From the NCBI RefSeq assembly GCF_025989125.1, contig NZ_JAPDNR010000001.1, forward strand, positions 4,570,301-4,634,300: 64,000 nt of DNA, read 5' to 3'. Shown piece by piece: positions 26,023 to 35,400 of the stretch. The notes under the pieces were generated by a model. The model was given only the letters and a program-made list of their open reading frames with translations. It did no database searches and was not told where the DNA came from. The stretch is from Chitinophaga nivalis. Its GTDB lineage: Bacteria > Bacteroidota > Bacteroidia > Chitinophagales > Chitinophagaceae. How positions within the stretch are numbered: position 1 is the first letter of the stretch; every line of letters begins with the position of its first letter. The translations under genes and the position numbers were made by a program.

Positions 26023-26367
26023 TTATAATTTGTTTCCTTCTTTCGGGAAAACGGCAATAGGTGTATATTTTTTCGCTTCTTCAAAATCCATTGTAGCATA
26101 GGAGATAATGATCACGATATCTCCCGGGGCAACCAAACGGGCCGCCGGGCCATTCAGACAAATGATACCGGAACCGCGTTTGCCTTTGATCACGTAGGTT
26201 TCCAGTCTTTCACCATTGTTAACGTTTACTACCTGCACTTTTTCATACTCAATTAAGCCGGCAGCATCTATGAGGTCTTCGTCAATTGTGATACTTCCGA
26301 CATATTGTAAATTAGCTTCGGTAACTACCGCCCGGTGGATCTTACACTTTAAAATTTCAATTTGCAT
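26023..26367 (-). CDS. panD: Aspartate 1-decarboxylase proenzyme
   Basis: Makes beta-alanine from aspartate for pantothenate synthesis. The 114-residue proenzyme has the self-cleavage site Gly24-Ser25 in QYVGSITIDEDL; Ser25 becomes the pyruvoyl group. KCKIHRAVVTEANL at the N-terminus and IICLNGPAARL with GDIVIIISYA at the C-terminus are family hallmarks. It begins the transcript from a good promoter (26403-26434). Confidence 0.97.
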   Translation of the reverse strand: MQIEILKCKIHRAVVTEANLQYVGSITIDEDLIDAAGLIEYEKVQVVNVNNGERLETYVIKGKRGSGIICLNGPAARLVAPGDIVIIISYATMDFEEAKKYTPIAVFPKEGNKL

Positions 26368-26402
26368 AGTATAACTGCTTAAACGCCTTATAAGCGTGTT
26401 CG

Positions 26403-26434
26403 CAAAGCTAGGAAAAATATTTTGTTTAGCGCAA
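26403..26434 (-). promoter_or_regulatory. Promoter of panD
   Basis: On the minus strand the -7 box is TAGCTTTG (26403-26410), a perfect TAnnTTTG. A TTG (26432-26434) lies 21 nt upstream of it, close to the Bacteroidota spacing. Confidence 0.65.
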
Positions 26435-26447
26435 GGCAGGGCATAAG

Positions 26448-26493
26448 AAAGGGCGCAACAGACCTGTTAATTAACATAATCTTTGCGCCCTTT
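26448..26493 (-). terminator. Terminator of panC
   Basis: An 11-bp stem, AAAGGGCGCAA (26448-26458) with TTGCGCCCTTT (26483-26493). It separates the panC stop from the panD promoter; T runs flank it on both strands. Confidence 0.8.
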
Positions 26494-26513
26494 TTTTGGT
26501 GACGGAAATAATA

Positions 26514-27377
26514 TTACAGGCTACCTTGCAGCACCATGTTGTCGATGAGTCTTACGCCATCGAGCCAGGCTGCAACAGCGGCTACTACAGTATGGTTGCC
26601 GGGTGGCTCGTCGATATGCCGGAGTGTTCCGTTTTCAACCAGGAGGATGTCGAGGTATTCAGGTTCAAAACCTTTTGCTTTGAGGTCATCCATGGCTTCA
26701 TGGGCGCCTTCGAGGAAATGGAGGCCTTTACCGAAATTCTGGCGCAGTGTTTCGAGTGCCTGGTAGATGGCTACTGCTTTCTTGCGGGCAGCAGGAGAGA
26801 GGCGGGTATTCCGGCTGCTTTTAGCCAATCCGTCGCTTTCCCGTTCGGTAGGGCATACCACCAGTTTTACCGGCAAATGGGTAATTTCGAGCAGGCGACG
26901 TACAATCAGGCATTGCTGGAGATCTTTTTGACCCATATAAAGGCCATCCGGTTTTACAATGTCAAGTAATTTGTGTACAATGCGTCCTACACCCTGGAAG
27001 TGACCTGGCCGGAATTTACCCTCCAGGATGGTTTCCAGGGTGCCGAAGTCGTATTGAAGGCCACTTTGCAGTCCTTCCGGGTACATTTCTTCTACAGATG
27101 GTAAAAAAAGTATATCTGTTGAGGCGTCGTTTAATTTTTTGATGTCTTCTTCGATGGTGATCGGGTATTTTTCAAAATCTTTCGGGTCATTGAACTGGGT
27201 TGGATTGACAAAAATGCTGCAAACGACTACCTCATTCTCTTTTTTTGCCGCCTGAATAAGTGACAGATGTCCGCTATGCAGGGCACCCATAGTTGGCACG
27301 AAACCAACGCTTTTATTGGATTTCCTTACCAGTTCCAGGTGCTTCTTCAGGTCGTTGCTGCGCTTAAATAGATACAT
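26514..27377 (-). CDS. panC: Pantothenate synthetase
   Basis: ATP-dependent joining of pantoate and beta-alanine through a pantoyl-adenylate. The 287-residue protein has the adenylate-binding motifs VPTMGALHSGHLSLI and SSRNTRLS, the pantoate-binding loop FVNPTQFNDPKDFEKYP, and GQKDLQQ (usually GQKDYQQ). It is transcribed away from the glycogen-synthase-like gene, from a shared intergenic region at 27378-27487. Confidence 0.96.
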   Translation of the reverse strand: MYLFKRSNDLKKHLELVRKSNKSVGFVPTMGALHSGHLSLIQAAKKENEVVVCSIFVNPTQFNDPKDFEKYPITIEEDIKKLNDASTDILFLPSVEEMYPEGLQSGLQYDFGTLETILEGKFRPGHFQGVGRIVHKLLDIVKPDGLYMGQKDLQQCLIVRRLLEITHLPVKLVVCPTERESDGLAKSSRNTRLSPAARKKAVAIYQALETLRQNFGKGLHFLEGAHEAMDDLKAKGFEPEYLDILLVENGTLRHIDEPPGNHTVVAAVAAWLDGVRLIDNMVLQGSL

Positions 27378-27413
27378 AAATCATTGCTTAAAAGGATGTT
27401 AAAACTGACAGAT

Positions 27414-27446
27414 TGGCCAATATTCCTAAAAAAATCCGTAATTTTG
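27414..27446 (+). promoter_or_regulatory. Promoter of the glycogen-synthase-like gene
   Basis: TTGG (27414-27417) and the perfect -7 box TAATTTTG (27439-27446), with about 22 nt between TTG and the box. The ATG lies 42 nt further on. Confidence 0.6.
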
Positions 27447-27487
27447 CAAGCCAAATTAAAAATTACTGCATTAATAATCAGCGTTAA

Positions 27488-28306
27488 ATGTCCACAAAGA
27501 AAAGAATTCTTTTTATTGCCCAAGAGATGTCGCCGTACCTGGAGTTGAGTGATTATGCGGCCATGGTCAATAAAATGGCAATTAAATCCAATGAGGCGGG
27601 CCTGGAAGTGAGGGTGATCATGCCCCGATTTGGAATTATTAATGAGAGAAGACACCGCTTGCACGAGGTGGTAAGATTGTCGGGTATCAACATTGTGATT
27701 GACGGGGATGACTATCCGTTGATCATCAAGGTGGCCTCCTTACCCAATGCACGATTACAGGTGTATTTCCTGGATAATGAAGATTATTTCAAACGAAAAA
27801 CGGTTTTCGCCGACGAAAACGAAGAGTTTTTCGACGACAATGCAGCCCGTTCGGTATTTTTCTGCAAAGGCGCCCTTGAAACCGTCAAAAAATTCGGCTG
27901 GCCTCCGGATATTATCCATTGCAGTGGCTGGATGACCTCTCTGATACCGATGTATCTGAAAACCGCTTATAAAAAAGAGCCGGTTTTTGCCAATTCAAAA
28001 ATTGTATATTCGATGTTACCTAACTCCTTCAAGGAGAAATTAGGTACTACTTTTGTTAAGAAAGCCACCATCAGTAACCAGATCAAGGAGAAAGATATGG
28101 AACTGTTCAAGGAAGGTACCAATACCGCATTGAACAGGGGAGCTGGTAAATACGCAGATGCAGTGGTGCTGGCCGGCGATAAGCTGGAGAAAAAAGTGGT
28201 GGATGAGCTGAAAGCGGAAAAAGGCAAGATAATTTTGCCTTACAAGAAAGAAAATGAAGATCTGGGCGACTACCTGCAACTGTACAACCAATTGCTGGGG
28301 AAATAA
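27488..28306 (+). CDS. Glycogen/starch synthase N-terminal-domain protein (GT5-like, half length)
   Basis: A 272-residue protein matching only the N-terminal Rossmann-like domain of GT5 glycogen synthases (about 480 residues when complete). It starts KKRILFIAQEMSPYLELSDYA; in true synthases this spot holds the ADP-glucose-binding KxGGL, which is missing. IIHCSGWMTSLIPMYLKT matches the synthase D-x-H-x-W-x-x-L region with a changed His context. There is no C-terminal nucleotide-sugar-binding half. Synthase activity is therefore doubtful; a structural or regulatory role is possible. Its operon partners, DUF4270 and metK, give no clear hint. Confidence 0.78.
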   Translation: MSTKKRILFIAQEMSPYLELSDYAAMVNKMAIKSNEAGLEVRVIMPRFGIINERRHRLHEVVRLSGINIVIDGDDYPLIIKVASLPNARLQVYFLDNEDYFKRKTVFADENEEFFDDNAARSVFFCKGALETVKKFGWPPDIIHCSGWMTSLIPMYLKTAYKKEPVFANSKIVYSMLPNSFKEKLGTTFVKKATISNQIKEKDMELFKEGTNTALNRGAGKYADAVVLAGDKLEKKVVDELKAEKGKIILPYKKENEDLGDYLQLYNQLLGK

Positions 28307-28359
28307 CCGGGAATAACAAGCATATTCGGTAACATCGTATAAACAAACAACATACTCGC

Positions 28360-29715
28360 GTGAAGCTCAATTTCAGGAACCTTAGTTACATAGCCACTTT
28401 TTTTACTGCATTATACGGTGTTTCCGGTTGTAATCAGTCTACCATTCTCGGTACCGGCCTGATTCCGCCGGGAGATTATGTGAATCCACAGGATACTGTT
28501 ATCACAAATATCCTCGCCCATAATATCCTGCGATTCGATTCCACCATTGTCAATGGAAAGGGAGCTTACTCAAAGGTACTGGGATCTATTATAGCAGATC
28601 CTATTTTTGGAAAAAGTCACGCTTTCGTATATACGCAGATGGGATTGCCCAAAAATGCGTTTACGTTCGATGGCGCCAATATTAAACTGGACTCTGTTGT
28701 ATTGTCCCTGAACTACAAGGGTTTCTATGGTGATTCTTCCACCACACAAACTTTCCGTGTATATCGTATGAAGGAGCCTAATTTCACAATAGACTCTAAC
28801 TACGCCTATAACAAGGCCTTACAATATGATCAGGGAGAACTGCTGGGTACTGTAACGGTAGCACCCCGTACCCTGCGCGATTCTGTAGGTGTATATGGTA
28901 CCAAAGAAGCGCCGCAGCTCCGGGTTAAACTGAGTAGCGCTTTTGGTAACCTGCTGCTCCAGCAGAAATCCGATGGCGCCTTTAAAAATGACACGACCTT
29001 CCGCGATTTCCTGAAAGGTTTTGCCATTGTACCGGATACGTCGGCGGGTTCCAACAGGAATATGATCTACCTGAATCTGAACGACGCCAGCTCAAAACTG
29101 ACTGTGTTTTATCAGAACTCCGTGGATGATTCCCTGCGTGCTACTTTCAGATTCAATGAGTCTTCCAGTGCACATGCGAACTTCTATATCCGCAACTACA
29201 CCGGCTCCACGGCCAGCAATTACATTAATACATCCAATCCGAAAGGAGACAGTATTCTCTTCCTGACTTCCAGCCCTGGTTTGTATACCAGGTTGACTAT
29301 TCCAGGATTAGAATCTTTCCCTGAAGTATTGATTAATAAAGCAGAATTAGTCATTACACAAATTACCAGCGGACAAAGTGATATGAATGATGTATTTACT
29401 GAACCAGGAAGCTTATCTTTGTTTCAGTTTACAAATGGGGAAACCACCAAACCCATGTTTGATTATAATACTGGCGAGAAATTGCTGTCAGTTAATAAGC
29501 AAATTATTACAAACTTTGGAGGAATACAGATTGCACAGTATTCTTTTAACTTGACCCGTTACATGCAACTGCTGATCAAGAAGCAGGAAACCAACCTGGA
29601 CCTCAAAATGCTGCCATTCACCGGTGGTTTTATCAATGTAGCCCGTGTAAAAGCAGGAGGTACCAAACAAACGCAGTACGGCATCAAACTAAGAATCATT
29701 TATACAAAACCATAA
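28360..29715 (+). CDS. DUF4270 lipoprotein
   Basis: A 451-residue cell-envelope lipoprotein. It uses a GTG start (28360-28362) followed by a signal sequence ending in the lipobox GVSGC. Downstream, GTGLIPPGDYV and the beta-rich body with repeated DSVVLSLNY-type strands are typical of DUF4270, a Bacteroidota family with no known function. It lies 53 nt after the glycogen-synthase-like gene and 21 nt before metK. Confidence 0.85.
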   Translation: MKLNFRNLSYIATFFTALYGVSGCNQSTILGTGLIPPGDYVNPQDTVITNILAHNILRFDSTIVNGKGAYSKVLGSIIADPIFGKSHAFVYTQMGLPKNAFTFDGANIKLDSVVLSLNYKGFYGDSSTTQTFRVYRMKEPNFTIDSNYAYNKALQYDQGELLGTVTVAPRTLRDSVGVYGTKEAPQLRVKLSSAFGNLLLQQKSDGAFKNDTTFRDFLKGFAIVPDTSAGSNRNMIYLNLNDASSKLTVFYQNSVDDSLRATFRFNESSSAHANFYIRNYTGSTASNYINTSNPKGDSILFLTSSPGLYTRLTIPGLESFPEVLINKAELVITQITSGQSDMNDVFTEPGSLSLFQFTNGETTKPMFDYNTGEKLLSVNKQIITNFGGIQIAQYSFNLTRYMQLLIKKQETNLDLKMLPFTGGFINVARVKAGGTKQTQYGIKLRIIYTKP

Positions 29716-29736
29716 AATTGCTAATCCAATTTTTTT

Positions 29737-30990
29737 ATGCCTTATTTATTTACATCTGAATCCGTTTCAGAAGGACACCCTGATAAAGTTGCCGATCAGA
29801 TATCCGATGCGCTGATCGATCATTTTCTGGCCTATGATGCAAAGTCTAAAGTAGCTTGTGAAACATTGGTAACCACAGGCCAGGTGGTATTGGCCGGTGA
29901 AGTGAAATCGGAAGCCTACCTGGATGTACAGGATATTGCACGTGAGGTTATTCGCAAAATTGGTTATACCAAGAGTGAATATATGTTTGAAGCCAATTCC
30001 TGTGGTATTCTGTCTGCTATACATGAGCAATCTCCCGACATTAACCAGGGCGTTGACCGTTCTTCTCCTGAAGAACAAGGTGCCGGCGACCAGGGAATGA
30101 TGTTTGGTTATGCTACCCGTGAAACAGACAACTACATGCCACTGGCACTGGACCTCGCACATAAATTGCTGCAGGAACTGGCTGTATTGCGCCGGGAAAA
30201 TAACGAAATCAAATACCTCCGCCCGGATGCTAAATCCCAGGTGACTATTGAGTATTCTGATGATAATAAACCTGTAAGAATCGATACAATCGTTATCTCT
30301 ACCCAGCATGACGATTTCGATACAGATGATAAAATGCTCGCGAAGATTAAGGAAGATATGATCAATATCCTGATCCCACGCGTAAAAGCACAGCTGAAAC
30401 CTGAGTTACAGCCACTGTTTGACGGCGCTATCACTTATCACATCAATCCTACCGGTAAATTTGTGATCGGCGGACCACACGGCGACACCGGCTTAACCGG
30501 CCGTAAAATCATCGTAGATACCTACGGTGGTAAAGGTGCACACGGTGGTGGTGCTTTCTCTGGTAAAGATCCTTCCAAAGTAGACCGTTCTGCGGCCTAT
30601 GCTACCCGTCATATCGCTAAAAACCTGGTAGCTGCCGGCGTTTGCGACGAAATACTGGTACAGGTATCTTACGCGATCGGTGTAGCTAAACCTTGCGGTG
30701 TATACGTAAATACGTATGGTACTGCCAAAGTAAACCTGCAGGATGGTGAAATCGCCCGGAAAGTAGAAGAAATTTTTGACCTGCGTCCTTATGCTATTGA
30801 GCAAAGACTGAAACTGCGTAATCCAATCTATAGCGACACAGCTGCCTATGGCCACATGGGTCGTGAACCTAAGACTGTTACCAAAGTATTCAACAAAGGC
30901 AAAAAACACGAGAAGAGTGTAGAAGTTGAGTTGTTTACCTGGGAAAAACTGGATTATGTTGAGAAAGTAAAAGCTGCTTTCCAATTATAA
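29737..30990 (+). CDS. metK: S-adenosylmethionine synthase
   Basis: Makes SAM from methionine and ATP in the cytosol. The 417-residue protein shows FTSESVSEGHPDKVADQISD at the N-terminus, the hexapeptide GAGDQG, and the P-loop-like GGKGAHGGGAFSGKDPSKVD. No SAM riboswitch can fit in the 21 nt ahead of it; it is probably transcribed with DUF4270. A terminator follows. Confidence 0.97.
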   Translation: MPYLFTSESVSEGHPDKVADQISDALIDHFLAYDAKSKVACETLVTTGQVVLAGEVKSEAYLDVQDIAREVIRKIGYTKSEYMFEANSCGILSAIHEQSPDINQGVDRSSPEEQGAGDQGMMFGYATRETDNYMPLALDLAHKLLQELAVLRRENNEIKYLRPDAKSQVTIEYSDDNKPVRIDTIVISTQHDDFDTDDKMLAKIKEDMINILIPRVKAQLKPELQPLFDGAITYHINPTGKFVIGGPHGDTGLTGRKIIVDTYGGKGAHGGGAFSGKDPSKVDRSAAYATRHIAKNLVAAGVCDEILVQVSYAIGVAKPCGVYVNTYGTAKVNLQDGEIARKVEEIFDLRPYAIEQRLKLRNPIYSDTAAYGHMGREPKTVTKVFNKGKKHEKSVEVELFTWEKLDYVEKVKAAFQL

Positions 30991-31017
30991 GGTATACGAT
31001 AACTGAATAATAGAATG

Positions 31018-31046
31018 AAAAGCTCCGGAAGATAATTCCGGGGCTT
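31018..31046 (+). terminator. Terminator of metK
   Basis: A stem of about 12 bp formed by AAAGCTCCGGAA and TTCCGGGGCTTT (one mismatch) with a short loop, followed by TTATTTTATT. Confidence 0.85.
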
Positions 31047-31073
31047 TTTATTTTATTATTCTCCCGCATCCAT

Positions 31074-31080
31074 TATCTTG
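31074..31080 (+). promoter_or_regulatory. Candidate -7 box (TATCTTG) of the polysaccharide deacetylase gene
   Basis: TATCTTG followed by C, a one-base-shorter variant of TAnnTTTG, 22 nt before the ATG. Similar boxes precede the genes starting at 37470 and 55111. Confidence 0.35.
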
Positions 31081-31102
31081 CAAGCATACTTACGCTGACT
31101 CC

Positions 31103-32158
31103 ATGCAATTCGCTAAACGTGCCTTTTATCAATCTATACAATTAGCACCACTTTCGCTGTTAAAACAACTGGATCCTAACCGGTTGCTGCTGCCTTATCA
31201 TCACCTGGTCAGCGATGCGCCTGTACCGCATATCAAACACCTGTATCCCTTCAAGGGGATAGCCGCTTTTGAGCAGGATCTCGATTATCTGTTGCAGCAT
31301 TTCACGCCGGTAACATTGCCGGAAGTCATCCGCAGCGTACAGGAACAACGGCCGTTATCGCCCTACAGTTTCCTGCTTTCCTTTGATGATGGCCTGCGCC
31401 AGGTCAAAGACTTTATTGCACCGATGTTATACCGGAAAGGTATTCCCGGCGCCTTCTTTCTCAACACAGGTTTCCTTGATAATAAATTACTCTTCTATAA
31501 ATTTAAAATCAGTCTGCTGATCGAAGCCTTACAGCAAACTACGTATAGCCATGCGGTATTGACCGCTGTGGGGGCCATACTACCCGGCCAGCCAGCCGGT
31601 GGGAGAGATGCGGTTATAGCTGCGCTACGCCGGATTACCTGGCATAACCGCCACCTGGCAGATGAGGCAGGCGCGTTGCTGGAAATAACTTTTGATGATT
31701 ATCTCTCGAAAGAAAAACCTTTTTTGGAAAGCGCGGAGGTACAACAATTAATTGATCAGGGTTTCGGTATTGGCGGACATAGTATCGATCATCCCTATTA
31801 TACCCAGCTGACACTGGAGGAACAACTCCACCAGACCTGCACTTCTGTGAATGATCTGGCCGTACAGTTTCAATTACCTTATAAGGCCTTTGCATTTCCG
31901 CATTCAGATGCGGGGGTAAGCCGCTCCTTTTTTGATACCGTATTCGATCCGGCGATGCCGTTACTGGATATTGTTTTTGGTACGGCCAATCACAGACGGG
32001 ATATCCATCCGGCTATTCTGCACCGTTTTAACTGCGAAAGACCACATATTTCCATCCAACAGGCAGTGAAGGGTGTGCTCCTGTATGATGTGGTGAAACG
32101 AAGGTTACTGCCGGCTGATATCAGCCGAAATCCAGTGGCAGAACCCGATAAGAAATAA
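31103..32158 (+). CDS. Polysaccharide deacetylase (NodB homology, CE4)
   Basis: A 351-residue protein with a NodB-type domain. The metal-binding DD lies in SFLLSFDDGLRQVKDFI and the partner H-x-x-x-H in GGHSIDHPYYTQLTLEE; AFAFPHSDAG fits motif 4. Family members remove N- or O-acetyl groups from polysaccharides with Zn or Co. No signal peptide is evident, so it may act on a cytoplasmic precursor or have a non-canonical N-terminus. It lies at the left edge of the polysaccharide region; a role in modifying that polymer is inference. Confidence 0.83.
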   Translation: MQFAKRAFYQSIQLAPLSLLKQLDPNRLLLPYHHLVSDAPVPHIKHLYPFKGIAAFEQDLDYLLQHFTPVTLPEVIRSVQEQRPLSPYSFLLSFDDGLRQVKDFIAPMLYRKGIPGAFFLNTGFLDNKLLFYKFKISLLIEALQQTTYSHAVLTAVGAILPGQPAGGRDAVIAALRRITWHNRHLADEAGALLEITFDDYLSKEKPFLESAEVQQLIDQGFGIGGHSIDHPYYTQLTLEEQLHQTCTSVNDLAVQFQLPYKAFAFPHSDAGVSRSFFDTVFDPAMPLLDIVFGTANHRRDIHPAILHRFNCERPHISIQQAVKGVLLYDVVKRRLLPADISRNPVAEPDKK

Positions 32159-32319
32159 TGTTAAAATTTATATTATTTAATATAATAATATTATATTTAG
32201 TATGCATCTGTTTTTGAGACACGGTGTGAAGCGTTTATGTATTACTAAATAAAATGAATTAATAAATTAATTATATGTGTATTTAATTAGGAATTAACCT
32301 TAAATACCAACTTAACGAT

Positions 32320-32327
32320 TATTTTTG
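32320..32327 (+). promoter_or_regulatory. -7 box of the 1666-residue T9SS protein
   Basis: TATTTTTG, a perfect TAnnTTTG match, 79 nt before the GTG start. It follows an extremely A/T-rich stretch (32160-32190) that contains a near-palindromic run of TATTA/TAATA. Confidence 0.5.
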
Positions 32328-32405
32328 TAGCGTTCGAAAAGAAGCATAAAACAGGGGGTATATGGAGACCAGGATGGATTTTTTCCCAATTTAAATTTAA
32401 CCTTA

Positions 32406-35400
32406 GTGAAGAACCGACTACTTGGTATCAACGTATTGAGTTGTATACTTTTAGTGTCTTTTTGGTGCAGCCCGTTATTCGCCCAGGGAGACCAAACAGC
32501 CATATCCGTTAAAACTGGCACTACCCAAACTACCGGTGCCTGGTTGCACCTGCCGGATGATTATAATAAAACAACCTCGAGTTACCCCCTGCTGATATTC
32601 CTGCATGGAATCGGCGAAAAAGGAACGGACCTCAATCTGGTGTTGAAATGGGGCGTACCCAAAATGATCAGCAAGGGAGCTAAAATGCAGTTCACGGTAG
32701 GAGGAAAGCTGTATAAATTTATTACGGTATCGCCGCAAATCGAAAATGGATATTGCAGCGAAGCCATGATGGATCAAATACTCGCAGATGTGAAGTCACG
32801 CTACCGCGTGGATGGAAATCGTGTATACATTACCGGTATCAGTGCCGGTGGTTATGGCACCTGGAACTATGTGGCCTCCGGCGCGCAATACGCCAGTAAT
32901 ATCGCCGCGATTGTACCGGTATCTGCTGCCCCGATTGACAATATTAAAAAGAGCGGACTTTGTAATATCGCATCCGGTAAAGTGGCCGTCTGGAATATCT
33001 GTGGCGATCAGGATCAGTTTTATCAATATGTTGCCACTTACCAGAACCAGATCAACAGCGCTTCCTGCAACCCGGTGATCAAAGCCATTTCCACGATCAT
33101 ACCCAATGCCGGTCATAATGGTGATACGTGGGATGTAGCCTACGATGTATTGCATCGGTTATCGACACCGAATATATATGAATGGATGCTGCAATACAGC
33201 AAAGGTGGGGGCGTACCTCCCGGACCTACACCACCCGTCGCCAATGCAGGTAACAATATTAAACTGACCTATCCGGTCAACAGCACCACACTGGATGGTG
33301 CAGGCTCCAAAGCAGCTACGGGCAATACCATTACACAATACCAATGGACGTATGTATCCGGTCCGGCCTACGTACTGTCTGCTGCCAATACCGTCAGGGC
33401 CAGACTTACCGGCCTGGTAGCCGGCACCTATGTATTTGAACTGAAAGTAACAGACAATAATAACCTGTCTGCTACTTCGCGTGTAACCGTTACCGTAGCA
33501 CCGGCTGCTACGGGTGGCTGCAATAATTGTAAATTCCTGATTACGCCCAGTCCGAGTGATGGTGGCGCCTATATTGATGGTAAAAACATGGGGGTTAAAC
33601 CGGGAGATACTATCTGTATCAAAGCCGGTAACTATACCTTTATTCAGTTCTTTAACTTCACCGGTAGCGCCCAGCGCCCGCTGGTATTCATCAACTGCGG
33701 CGGACAGGTAAAAGCCGGAAACGGCGGTAACTACGGTATCATCTTTAACAATGTTAAATACTTTAAAATTACCGGCTCCGGCAGTGCCGACAAATACGGC
33801 TTTAAAGTAAACGGCGTCAATAAATATCTCAACGTAGGACTGGCCATGGGAGCTGGTTGTACCGATTATGAAGCCGACCGTTTTGAAATTACCCATACAG
33901 AGGCCGGTGTACTCGCTAAAATCAACCCTACCTGCGACCCCCTTACCCAATATCCCAACTTCTCTATCCGCAATGTCAACTTCCACGACCTGTATATCCA
34001 TGGTACGCTGGGAGAGGGCATGTACATTGGTAATACAGCTTCTTCCGGTACGACCGTAGATGGTTGCGCCAGCGGATCGATAGATGTGATACCGCCCCGG
34101 ATTTACAACCTGAAGATTTACAATGTCATCACGGATGGTACCGGATGGGATGGGATACAGGTGGCCTCTGCGCCCGAAAACGTGGAGATATACGACAACC
34201 GGGTATTGAACTATGGTATAGAAAATAAAGGCAGCCAGCAGGCTGGTATTATCCTGGGCGGCGCTTCCAATGGTAAGGTATATAATAACACTGTGATCAA
34301 GGGAACCGGTAACGGTATCGAGGTGTTTGGGATGGGGCTCTGTAAAATATATAATAACGTATTGGTCAATACCGGACTGGATGGCACCAGTGAAGGCCAG
34401 GATGCCCTGTTCATTGACGACCGGCCTACCCCCAAAGCCTATACGCCGTTGATCGTACAGGTAATGAATAATACGATTGTCAATTCCGGCCGGGATGGTA
34501 TCCGGTTACTGAATACCTATACCACTATTGGCCGGGGGAATATCATCGCCAACAACCTGGTGGTACGTTCAGGACCCCGTGGCGCGTCTACAGGCATTTC
34601 TGTACAAAGCGGCATCGATTGCCGGCTGCTGACCAACACCTGGCTGAAAGATGAAGCGACGACAAAATTTCAGAACGCTGCTGGTAATGATTATCACCTG
34701 CTTGCCACTTCTCCGGCTATTGATAAAGGTACAGACCTGAGTAGCTATGGTGTGACCAATGACCAGGACGGGAAGTCCAGGCCTTTTAATAATATTTTTG
34801 ATGCAGGCGCCTTTGAATATGGCAACAGCGTTCCGGTGAACAAACCGCCAGTGGCAGATGCCGGGCAGGATGAAACCATTACGCTGCCTGTGAATACAGT
34901 ACAGCTGGATGGTGCTTCCTCCCTTGACCCGGATGGAAGCATTACTGCTTATAAGTGGACGCAGGTTTCAGGTCCGGGTACTGCGGCCATTGCCAATACG
35001 GCTGCCGCAAAGACGGCGGCCAACGGATTGGTAGCCGGTACCTATGTATTTGAACTGGAAGTAACGGATAATGCCGGCGCTACCGATACGGCACGTATTA
35101 CCGTCACCGTTAAACCGGCGGCGCCGGTGAACAAACCACCGGTTGCCCAGGCAGGCAGCAACGTTACTATTACGCTGCCGGTCAGCAGTGTGCAACTGGA
35201 TGGCAGTGGCTCTTCCGATCCGGATGGCACGATTACAGAATACCTCTGGTCGCAATTGTCTGGTCCCAATACCGCTGATATAGCCTCACCTGCCGGGGTG
35301 AGTACGGCGGTAAACAGCCTGATCGCCGGTACCTATGTTTTTGAATTGCAGGTAAAAGATAATGACAACGCTACGGGTACAGCGCGTGTAACCGTGACCG

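Noticed and set aside
29716..29736. SAM riboswitch before metK
   Set aside because: Only 21 nt separate metK from the upstream stop codon, too little for any known SAM riboswitch.
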